From NCBI GenBank assembly GCA_905397405.1, contig CAJPVJ010000226.1:4099-31402 (forward strand): 27,304 bases of DNA. Direction: 5' to 3'. Position 1 is the stretch's first letter; each line of letters opens with the position of its first letter. Made by a program: the position numbers and the translations under genes. This DNA comes from Oppiella nova. Its lineage: Eukaryota; Arthropoda; Arachnida; Sarcoptiformes; Oppiidae. Shown piece after piece: positions 13,780-22,600 of the stretch. The notes below the pieces were generated by a model. It was not told the DNA's origin. It saw only the letters and a program-made list of their open reading frames with translations, and ran no database searches.

Positions 13780-14292
13780 AAAATATGCCTTAAGAGCTTA
13801 CTCTTCATTTTCTAGCCTTTCTTTCAAATTTTATGTCAAATGTAATCAATTTTTTGAGGGCCTTTTCTTTGATATTGTTTTTGTGTAATGTTATGAATAA
13901 TTAATTCATAATGAATTTTTATGAATACGGCTTATTATGTAAGCATTCATTGAAATAACGAGACATTATATAATATTCATAAGGAATGGCAGAAAGCATT
14001 GAAATATGTTTTTTGTGAATATGTGTATACAGTATCTGTTGACTGGTCTTGAAATGCAAGCCATGAGTGAATGGAGTGTATGGAGTGTATGGCTGTCCGT
14101 ATGGACGTATGGATGGAGTGGTGCGACACTAATTCAGTGTTTGCTGTCGTCCCCACATATCCACAATTCCCTCCAAACTATTTCCCAACATTTGCACAAA
14201 TATTGCATATTATAGAAGCGGCCGCTTATCGTCGCAGTGGACGACATGCCGTTCCCTTGTGGTGCTGTACCTCAAAGAATGTCCAAAGGTTT
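13780..14292. repeat. Tandem duplication, copy 1 (513 bp)
   Basis: It aligns end to end with 14294-14847. Only two substitutions are visible (C at 13907 against A at 14421; A at 14165 against G at 14720) and two length differences: a 14-bp insertion in copy 2 and a 9-bp minisatellite with 2 units here (14071-14088) against 5 in copy 2. The right third is GC-richer and includes a GCGGCCGC palindrome at 14218-14225. No known protein is encoded. The unit ends about 2 kb before the Kruppel start codon, so it could carry regulatory sites; that is inference. Confidence 0.97.
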
Positions 14293-14293
14293 A

Positions 14294-14847
14294 AAAATAT
14301 GCCTTAAGAGCTTACTCTTCATTTTCTAGCCTTTCTTTCAAATTTTATGTCAAATGTAATCAATTTTTTGAGGGCCTTTTCTTTGATATTGTTTTTGTGT
14401 AATGTTATGAATAATTAATTAATAATGAATTTTTATGAATACGGCTTATTATGTAAGCATTCATTGAAATAACGAGACATTATATAATATTCATAAGGAA
14501 TGGCAGAAAGCATTGAAATATGTTTTTTGTGAATATGTGTATACAGACTGTATAATACAGTATCTGTTGACTGGTCTTGAAATGCAAGCCATGAGTGAAT
14601 GGAGTGTATGGAGTGTATGGAGTGTATGGAGTGTATGGAGTGTATGGCTGTCCGTATGGACGTATGGATGGAGTGGTGCGACACTAATTCAGTGTTTGCT
14701 GTCGTCCCCACATATCCACGATTCCCTCCAAACTATTTCCCAACATTTGCACAAATATTGCATATTATAGAAGCGGCCGCTTATCGTCGCAGTGGACGAC
14801 ATGCCGTTCCCTTGTGGTGCTGTACCTCAAAGAATGTCCAAAGGTTT
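14294..14847. repeat. Tandem duplication, copy 2 (554 bp)
   Basis: Second copy, separated from the first by a single base. It carries an extra 14 bp at 14547-14560, next to an ATACAG repeat, and a 9-bp minisatellite expanded to five units. The low divergence outside indels indicates a recent duplication. Confidence 0.97.
14599..14643. repeat. 9-bp minisatellite (ATGGAGTGT)x5
   Basis: Five perfect units, against two at the matching place in copy 1 (14071-14088). The 9-bp period keeps all frames open and produces artificial repeated peptides (Met-Glu-Cys or Ser-Val-Trp), which I do not regard as protein. Confidence 0.95.
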
Positions 14848-15475
14848 CTGAGAGACAGTGAAAAACACTTGAATATCAGTGCCACTAAACCGGGGAAACA
14901 GTGATAAGGGGCGCAATTGGGGGCTGTTGTGTGAAATGATTGTAATATATTTACGAAATAGGGATCAGATGGTGAAGAAAGTCTCAATTGAAAGAGAAAG
15001 TGGTGTACAGTCTCTGCAAATGGTGTTTCCCTTGCTAAAAAGCCAAAGGAAATACTTTTTTGAGGGGAACTGATAGGGGGTGATAGGGGTGGTTACGGCA
15101 AGGTTTAGGCCAGTCGTATACAACTCGGTCTTCCAGACCTTGATCTTCATTGAAAGGGAAATCTTTTGCACACATTATAACACATAACCATCTTTTTGGG
15201 TGACATAACAATAGACCAGTCGAGACATGGATGACGGCCAATGTGTGCCAGACTTTAGGCTTTTCTGACAGCTTTTTGTGCGATTGACCTGATTTTGGAT
15301 TCCCTTTCAATTCACGTTTATATCAAATACGAGACAAACTTAAGAAAAAAGTAAAGAAATACTGTCTAAACCCCGCTCTGCCTCTGCTTTTGCCTCACCC
15401 TAACATACATCCAATATATGACTGTATGACTGAATCATTTTTTCCATTTTTCCATCATTTTATGCAACCTTGAAG
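14848..15475. other. Unique, moderately AT-rich upstream sequence
   Basis: This stretch is less AT-rich than its surroundings. Overlapping open frames of 60-90 codons occur on both strands without recognisable domains. It lies 0.8-1.5 kb upstream of the Kruppel start codon and is a candidate proximal regulatory region; no specific site can be named. Confidence 0.4.
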
Positions 15476-15493
15476 TCTCTCTCTCTCTCTCTC
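15476..15493. repeat. (TC)n tract, left flank of the inverted finger copy
   Basis: Short TC run that merges into the inverted Kruppel finger copy. The last bases belong to both, because the GGGAGAGA linker codons read as CT repeat on this strand. Confidence 0.9.
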
Positions 15494-15566
15494 CCGTATG
15501 TAACCTCATGTGAGTCTTCAAGTGGTGATCGCGAGTAAATCTCTTATGGCATTCCCGGCACTCAAA
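15488..15566 (-). pseudogene. Inverted copy of a single Kruppel zinc finger (finger 2)
   Basis: The reverse complement of 15488-15566 matches 16974-17052 of the Kruppel gene at 78 of 79 positions. The only difference is 15540 against 17000, a third codon position (AGA against AGG), so Arg is unchanged. The copied piece runs from codon Phe219 to codon Glu244 plus one base: exactly one C2H2 finger, C221, C224, H237 and H241 included, with TGE of the linker. TC-rich tracts lie on both sides. The - strand frame is open from about 15638 to a TGA at 15435-15437, so the finger would read inside Arg-Glu repeats. However, no ATG precedes it, so it is most likely a non-coding fragment. Lack of any further Kruppel sequence rules out a full paralogue or a processed pseudogene. 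Confidence 0.95.
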
Positions 15567-15569
15567 AGT

Positions 15570-15591
15570 CTCTCTCTCTCTCTCTCTCTCT

Positions 15592-15625
<34 letters not shown>
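15570..15625. repeat. (TC)n tract, right flank of the inverted finger copy
   Basis: About 56 bp of TC repeat with one CCTTCTC interruption near 15592-15596. It is the last long TC/GA tract in the window. Confidence 0.95.
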
Positions 15626-15627
<2 letters not shown>

Positions 15628-16150
15628 TCTGGTACCGCTTACACGGTCCTAGCATTTAATGTCTGATACTATTGGGTTAACTCCCCCTGCAATTGGATGT
15701 ATCCACTACTGGTTCCCTACAAGACAATCCGCCTCTACTACTCTACTCCACTCTACTCGACAATCACTGCCGTTATAGAGGAGAGCGTCGATTGATTTGA
15801 ATGAACGATACACTCATTCCTTAATAGTTCCTCAAAGATGTGAAGCAAAAAAAGTTCCTAAAAAACTCAAAATATTTTTTATACATTTGTTAATTATTTT
15901 TCAATTATTTCCTATAGAAGTGTAGAAATTTATGCAAAGATCAAAAACGAGAATGTGATCAATAGATTGTTATTAGTTTTTTCAATTATTATTCAAATTG
16001 TGTCTCATTTGCTGGAAAAGTGTTTGCAAATCAATGTATATGTTGTTTATGTGTTTCAAAGCAGTAAATCAAATACAATAACCGTATTTACTCTATACTC
16101 CAACCTTTACTTATCTAATGATTATTCGAGTTTAGTATTGAATTGATTTT
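15626..16150 (+). other. Probable Kruppel promoter/leader or 5' intron region
   Basis: The first 200 bp are fairly GC-rich for this window (around 15630-15800), followed by AT-rich sequence. I cannot place a TATA box or Initiator with confidence. Insect Kruppel genes have an intron near the 5' end, so a leader exon and intron may lie here, but the donor site is not clear. Confidence 0.35.
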
Positions 16151-16172
16151 CTTTCTCTTCACTCTTCATAAG
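16151..16172 (+). other. Candidate 3' splice site for a Kruppel leader intron
   Basis: A pyrimidine run (CTTTCTCTTCACTCTTC) is followed by ATAAG, ending at AG 16171-16172, a good match to an animal acceptor. If used, the coding exon would begin at 16173, 147 bases before the start codon. A weaker acceptor ends at GGACAG near 16280. No donor can be assigned. Confidence 0.4.
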
Positions 16173-16241
16173 CGCTCAAAACTGTCGACAATATATTTGA
16201 TACAAACTTTATATACGATATATTCACTCATAACTGAGACA

Positions 16242-16313
16242 ATGATTGCTAACCATATTATGGTGTGTATTGGTGGACAGGTTGGGTGGGCCCGCACTTG
16301 TATCGGGTACTGA
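16242..16313 (+). other. Upstream open frame, in phase with Kruppel
   Basis: ATG at 16242 (a second at 16260) opens a frame of 23 codons ending at TGA 16311-16313, six bases before the Kruppel ATG and in the same phase. The phase is open further back, to a TGA at 16119. If this is leader sequence, it is an upstream ORF that could limit translation. Because the stop is followed by CGG, a known leaky context, occasional readthrough would add an N-terminal extension. The encoded peptide resembles nothing I know. Confidence 0.4.
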
Positions 16314-16319
16314 CGGAGG

Positions 16320-17996
16320 ATGAAAGAAGAAGGCGATGCGTTGAGCAACGATGCCATCGATCATCAGTCACACCAGTCGTCGACAGAGACATCGATAACC
16401 ACTTCGATTAAAGTGGAATCCGTTTCCTCGAACTCGACGTCCAACTCGAAAGTGACGAGTTCTACGAACGGCACCGGGAGTGGTGTTAGTGTTAGTGTCA
16501 TATCATCACCACTTCGTCGGCCCAAAACGTCAGTCCTGGAAGCGGTGGATCTGGTCCGGGCCCAGCTGTACGGCAATGCACTGGTCACGATCGGCACGGA
16601 CTTAGCAGCGGCTGCGGCGGCCGCCGCCTCAGGGATGCCGTTCTCGATGCCCGGCTCCGAACAGAACAGGTTTCTCATGCAAGAGTTGGCGAACGTGGCC
16701 GCGAGGAACGCCCTCTCCGGCGCCAACAGCACGCACTCAAAGTCCAGTTCCGACGGATCCAACAGTGCGTCGCCGCTGTCCCTGAGTCTGGGCGTCAGCT
16801 CTAAACCCGGACCCAAACCCCGCGCCGCCGACTCGCCCGGCAGTGGCTCGACGACCAGTACGACGACAGGTCAGGGACGGGACAAAGTGTTTGTGTGTCA
16901 GGTCTGTAACCGGTGTTTCGGGTATAAACATGTGCTTCAAAACCACGAGCGGACGCATACCGGGGAGAAGCCGTTTGAGTGCCGGGAATGCCATAAGAGG
17001 TTTACTCGCGATCACCACTTGAAGACTCACATGAGGTTACATACGGGAGAGAAGCCGTACCACTGCACCCATTGCGAGAGACAGTTCGTGCAGGTGGCCA
17101 ACCTTAGGAGACACCTACGGGTGCACACCGGCGAACGGCCCTACGCTTGTGAACTGTGTACCAGTCGTTTCTCGGACTCCAACCAATTGAAGGCTCATAT
17201 GTTGATACATAAGGGCGAGAAGCCGTTCGAGTGCAAGAAGTGCCTGGGTAGGTTCAGGAGGAGACACCACCTCATGCACCACAAGTGCCCGAAGGACGAG
17301 GCGAATATTGGCAAACCCAGACGCGGCCGACGCCCCAAAGCCTACGACGCTCTCATCTCTCCCGGTGTCGCTCTGTTGCGCACCGCGTCCGCAGACGAGA
17401 CCCATCTGCCGGTTGTGGCCACCGCTGCCACAGTCTCGTCCTCGACGGCCGCCCTGTCCGCGGCCGCCACTTCCAGTTCCTTCTATCATCACATAACACC
17501 ATCAGTGCCACAGGCGCCGCCTCCAGTCGCCCATATAGGGGGCGGTCTGCTCGAGTCGTCGGGTCCGTCGAAATCGCGCCGAAAGCCCCGGCAAACGATC
17601 CGTATATTAACGCCACAGCACCGGGAGATGTTTCTCACGGATCACGACTCCATTCAGACACAACCCCTCAATCTTTCGCTCTCGCCTTCACTTCAGGGAC
17701 CGACAACTCTGCCGACAGGACTCATGTACTACACGACGACTGCCAGCGCCGATGTGCTCGACCTCTCCCGGTCTCGGAGCGACGACTCGGAGGCCGAACC
17801 CATTGAGGAGGAGGTGGACGACGAAGACGATGAGGACGACCCCTACATCTGCGATCCCTACCATCGCAGGCGTATTCACGAGAACAGTTCCAGTGATAAC
17901 AATGGCAACGGAGGTATGGATGCGGACACTGATCACGAAGAGAACGGCAACAACGGAGCCATTCCTCTGACTAAACCTAAGACCACGTCGTGTTAA
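16320..17996 (+). CDS. Kr: Kruppel-like gap-gene transcription factor, five C2H2-type fingers
   Basis: Encodes 558 residues, a sequence-specific nuclear DNA-binding protein, most likely the Kruppel orthologue, a repressor that patterns the arthropod embryo. Fingers: 1 (C193, C196, H209, H213), 2 (C221, C224, H237, H241), 3 (C249, C252, H265, H269), 4 (C277, C280, H293, H297), 5 (C305, C308, H321, C323). The last is the atypical C2HC finger seen in Drosophila Kruppel. Linkers are TGEKP, TGEKP, TGERP and KGEKP. The helices ([50 protein letters not shown]) match the family closely. Before the fingers: Ser/Thr-rich sequence, a sumoylation-type IKVE at 30-33 and an eight-Ala run at 96-103. After: basic RRGRRPK (334-340), SRRKPR (419-424), CtBP-type motifs PLNLS (449-453) and VLDLS (479-483), and an acidic stretch (491-507). 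The start is the first ATG after in-frame TGA 16311. There is no intron within the frame. Base composition is far more GC-rich than the surroundings. Confidence 0.94.
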   Translation: MKEEGDALSNDAIDHQSHQSSTETSITTSIKVESVSSNSTSNSKVTSSTNGTGSGVSVSVISSPLRRPKTSVLEAVDLVRAQLYGNALVTIGTDLAAAAAAAASGMPFSMPGSEQNRFLMQELANVAARNALSGANSTHSKSSSDGSNSASPLSLSLGVSSKPGPKPRAADSPGSGSTTSTTTGQGRDKVFVCQVCNRCFGYKHVLQNHERTHTGEKPFECRECHKRFTRDHHLKTHMRLHTGEKPYHCTHCERQFVQVANLRRHLRVHTGERPYACELCTSRFSDSNQLKAHMLIHKGEKPFECKKCLGRFRRRHHLMHHKCPKDEANIGKPRRGRRPKAYDALISPGVALLRTASADETHLPVVATAATVSSSTAALSAAATSSSFYHHITPSVPQAPPPVAHIGGGLLESSGPSKSRRKPRQTIRILTPQHREMFLTDHDSIQTQPLNLSLSPSLQGPTTLPTGLMYYTTTASADVLDLSRSRSDDSEAEPIEEEVDDEDDEDDPYICDPYHRRRIHENSSSDNNGNGGMDADTDHEENGNNGAIPLTKPKTTSC

Positions 17997-19043
17997 GAGA
18001 GAAAGTGATTCAATGAAAAACATAACTCAAGATAAGTAACGGTTATATCATATAAAGACAAACAGTTTATCCCTCTCTTTGTGTTCACACAAATCAAACC
18101 CACAATTGATTCAACATTTTTGTGTCTTTCAAAACACGTTTGGAAACAATTGATTGTTTCTTTAAGACTAAAACTAAATGACAAACAAAATAATATAAAC
18201 TTTTTTTTCTGTTTCCTGATCACAAAATTCCTAATTTTAAGACTTCTGACAAAAATGACAATATTTTATGTTATGTTTGCGTTATATTATTGAATCACTT
18301 AATGCGACTAAACAAATGAAAACGATATTAATTTATTGAATAATTAATTTCTAATCGTAACGAAATACCTCATACAATATCTAGTGTTAAAACAATTTAT
18401 AAATTGAATTGAAGAGCATTTTTTGATAAATTGAAACCAAATGCTCTGAAATACACACACAAACAGCAGCTCTGATATAATATACGATTATATATATCAT
18501 CTCAAAGTCGGTTCTCTGTGTATAAAAAAGAAATATTGATTGAAATGAAGTGACGAAACAAACACTACTATTATTTTGATTCCCTTTTGATTGTGTAAAG
18601 TGTTTAACAAATGTTTAGAAAAGATTTTTTGTTATATTTCTCTTCATATATAATAGAAATGTTTTAAAATGAATGAAAGGCTCAGAATTGGTTTGGTTTT
18701 GCGCACAAATCATACAAAATGCGAGAATTACCTCAATTTGCGTTTAAATTAGTGTTTTTTGAATTACATTTAATACTTATTTTGTTTTAATTTATTGTTT
18801 TGATAATTATTTTATTTCGTATACATTCGACCACATAGTTTCATAATTTTAGTACAAATTTATGTGTTCTCTATATATACTGTGTTTTATTTAAACGGAT
18901 CTCAAATTCTCAGAATGTATTACAAGAATAGTTTGAAATTAAAGAAAAGTTATCCGAAAGTCAGGTATAGTTTATACGAAACACTTACCAATCAAAGCGA
19001 ATCACACCATAACTAAGGGATCAAAGAGTAGTCACTAAAAGCC
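17997..19043 (+). other. Probable Kruppel 3' UTR and downstream sequence
   Basis: AT-rich sequence directly after the TAA stop at 17994-17996, with no further coding signal. A variant signal ATTAAA occurs at 18938-18943, and the first AATAAA I found after the stop is at 19044. Where the transcript ends cannot be decided from sequence alone. Confidence 0.4.
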
Positions 19044-19049
19044 AATAAA
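19044..19049 (+). terminator. Candidate polyadenylation signal AATAAA
   Basis: First canonical AATAAA I found after the Kruppel stop codon, about 1.05 kb downstream. AATAAA is common in such AT-rich DNA, so support is weak. Confidence 0.25.
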
Positions 19050-19623
19050 TACCTCAAAAGAGCACTCTTTTAAGAGTGAGACTAAGAATATAAGTTTAAG
19101 TCTTAAAGGCTATCATCAGAAATACCGACAGCTTTAAAAAGCTTATAAAAACTTAATTAAATGGTTATTCATTGACACCTGGACATTTATGTCTCAATGA
19201 ATTCGTAAACTTTAAACAATAACTGCTTTCTATCGAAAAATACAAAAATATTCATGAAATTCGTGAAGAATTGATTGAATGCTAAGAGATAAACGATAGA
19301 AAGGGTTATTGACAACTGAAACTGACATCAAACTGCAAAACTAGTTCCTCTTTTAATGTTTTTCAAAAAATATTTCCACTCAAAATATGTTTCATTCAAA
19401 ATAATTATTAGAGATTAAAGTGAAAAATAGTAAAATAATTCAAAGATTAATCAATTGTTACAAACAATTTTTTGTCTAAAGAAGATTTATTTGCGGCGCA
19501 ATGTTATGATAAATATATTATGTATTAATGTATAAAATATTGAAAACGACAAACGTTTTTCAATTAATTAATTATATGAAATTGATACAAAATTGTACAT
19601 TATTTCCAAATTTAAAACAAATA

Positions 19624-19675
19624 AGTTATTATTATTATTAACTATTATTATTATTATTATTAACTATTAATTATT
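19624..19675. repeat. (TTA)n microsatellite, interrupted
   Basis: TTA/ATT triplets broken by AACTA at about 19639 and 19660, so it is a compound repeat of about 50 bp. A shorter ATT run occurs at about 20128-20145. Confidence 0.85.
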
Positions 19676-22600
19676 GATATATACCTTCATATTAATTATA
19701 TATTTCCTTATTTTGAAAGAGACATTAATGAATGTACTGTTTCTGTCGAGTCTCTGTTTTTCCTTCAATTGTTTTAATTTAAAAAATTTTATTTGTGACC
19801 AGAAATCAAATTTCAAAACAAACAAAACATGACTAAACACTATTAGTTGAATATATTTATACAGAATATAATTCCATCATTAATACTGAAACTCAACTAA
19901 TAATCAATTAACCATATATTCAAACCACTAATGAAAGTGTTTTGACTTATCAAATATGAAAGATTTTTTGTGTTTTGCTGCCAAAAATCAAAACAAAACG
20001 GGTTTTTGTCAAAAGTTTTTTCCATATTATTGTTACAAATGAGATAAAGTTGTGGAAAAAGCTTTTATCTGAAGATATCATCCATTAATATAAATACGAC
20101 TTTTTATAATAAGCATTAATTATATTTATATTATTATTATTATTTTATTTTCTTTGAAAATTTTTAAAGCATTTCTTTTTTCAATTAACAGTTCCTTCAA
20201 AACAGTTATCTTTTTTGACGCAATTTCTATATTAATATTATTATTGATTTTGATTTATAATTATAACTAAAACTATGGTTTATGGTTCCTCTCAATAGGT
20301 TTATTAGTGCACATTGTATTGTACAACAAATTCATTGTATTCAACCAATTTATATATGAAAATCTGTTTTTAAGCAATTAAACAATTATTTTTAACAAAA
20401 CGCTTATTTACTGAACCTTTACTCTAAACGTATATCAATCCCAAGCATTGAGTAAACATTTTTTAATACTAACCATTAAATCAGGAAAATTTCTCCCAAT
20501 TTTGAGTAGAAATAAATCCTTCGTTTATAATGAAAAAAGTTTTTGAGAATTTGATTTTCAATCCCGAAATATGAACACAAAAAACAATAATCTATTCCAT
20601 GATATAAAAGCATACACTCAAAGAAATGCCACTTTTTGTAGCCGTCCTTCGAAAGGGCTTTAACTTAAACGCGAAAAACAATTTTTCCTTAAAAAATGAA
20701 AAACAATTATTTGTTTTTCACTTTTCTTTTTTTTACTTTTCTTTTTGTTTATTTGCAGAAAATTCCCGAAAAATGTTTGAAAATGAAATAGAAAGCAAAG
20801 AATTGAGTTCTTTATATACAAGTGTAAAGTGAATACGAAAAAGTGGTCAAAAATATAGTACAGTATATGAAAAGTATTGATAGACTAGAGTGGAAGTGAC
20901 GGGAGTTAGAGGGGAAGTAAAGGGCCGGCAGTTTGAAAGTCTTGTAAACAGCAAAACAGGCGATTGTTGTCTCTGTTGTGCCGTTCAATGAATAACTCAA
21001 TCCTCGGACTCCAATCCCTTAGCAAAGTCTGTCTCACAAGCAATGCATTCAATACACAATTGTTGTCCAACACTACACAACACACAACAAAAAATAGTTG
21101 CGTCGATATTGGGTCAGACCAGACATAACATGTTTTTTCGCACGTAAATCAATAAACAAGACCTGAAAATGCATAACCAGACTAACACTAACCCAGTTTC
21201 CAACGAGAACTCAGTGCGCGTATTGTTGTTTACTTCTGATATTAAAAATTTTTGTGTCAAAAATAGGGTAAACTCTCTCCCAGTCCTCTCCCATCCTCTC
21301 CCACCGGCGCACTCCTATCGCAGATGTCTAACGATTTTTCATATTTTTATTTAAAGACATTTCTGAATAGTATTGAAAACTATATTGTGTTCACAAAACT
21401 AATGATTACGATTTGATAACTCAATGTTCAGTCCTTAAGATGTTTTGATTAGCATTTGTTATTGTGATAACATTGATCCCTTATTTTTCAAGAGATTTTT
21501 AGTTTTTGGGCAAAACTGCTTGTATTAGTGTAGACCTATACAACAGATGACCCGGACTTACAACAAGACTACCTCATTATATACACAATTGAATTCATAT
21601 AATTCAACTGAAAAATTAGTCAAATTTGTTTCAATACACAAAAAGAAAGTGTTTTTTAAGTTTTACAAATGCATGTAATAAAAGGTCACTCGTATTGATG
21701 TCCCATTGGAACCCAATTTCAAAATATTTATGTCTTTTATAACTTTAGTTTCGATTTTTATTTTCTGTTTTTTAGTATATTTTGTTTTTTATATTTTATT
21801 ATCTTATATAAGAGATAGTAATTATATATATTATATAACTATAAAGTAAACCAAACTCAGGCAAACAAAGCTCAGGAATGTGTCGACTAAATCATCAAAC
21901 ATTTGTAAATTGTATATAAAATTTAAGAAATATTAACTAATGATTATAACTCTTTGATTACATTCATCTTTTACTAAATGTACAATTTTTCACATTAATG
22001 TTATTGAAATATTATTATTGAGAAATTGTTTTATATTGTTCTGAATCTTTTCACACAAACACTTCTCTCTATTTAACAATGGCTTGAATTTATTTTCTCA
22101 ACAGAATACAAATATAATGACTTTTAAACCATGTCTTCAATATTTTCATATATCAATAAAATTGAGTTTATTTTCAAATTATTTTTTGTTAGTTTATTAC
22201 GAAAAAACTACTTAAGTACCCTTAAAATATATGTAAATTTTGAAAACATATTAGTCTAAGCCTTATGTTGAGTAATGATTGAGATGCGAGTTATTATCAC
22301 TTACTTTTAGAGGAGATCTTATTTTTGAGAACAAAATCGATAGGAATTTAATTAGAAAAAACTTTTTTCGTAACGATAGAGTTATGGCTACACATTAGAA
22401 AAGGGAGAGAAAAACTACACCAAAAACAGTATTGCATTTATAATATGTACTTTAGGAGCCCTTTTAGTAATATATCAATCGATCAAGGTTTTACGCTATA
22501 CTGACAGCGACTCAAAATTTCAGTAATGAATTAACTGTTTTTAAGGCAAATGTTTAGTCGCTTTAGTCTCCCATTCCTTTGGAGTGAATTTCGTGCCGAC

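Noticed and set aside
14218-14225. GCGGCCGC in each tandem copy as a cloning-vector trace
   Set aside because: It lies in the middle of a duplicated unit that continues unchanged on both sides, with no vector sequence seen.
14071-14904. Frames encoding repeated Met-Glu-Cys or Ser-Val-Trp peptides
   Set aside because: The 9-bp minisatellite period keeps frames open; unit number differs between tandem copies and nothing around it looks coding.
15035-15310. 91-residue - strand frame upstream of Kruppel
   Set aside because: No recognisable domain, overlapping frames on both strands, and no splice or initiation support; kept as unassigned sequence.
15488-15566. Exon of a second Kruppel-like gene on the - strand
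   Set aside because: Only one finger is present, with 78/79 nucleotide identity to the neighbouring gene and simple repeat on both sides; a true paralogue would show several fingers and more silent differences.
16364-18023. Long alternative frames overlapping Kruppel on both strands
   Set aside because: Shadows of a GC-rich coding exon; the + strand phase of 16320-17996 carries all the conserved finger residues.
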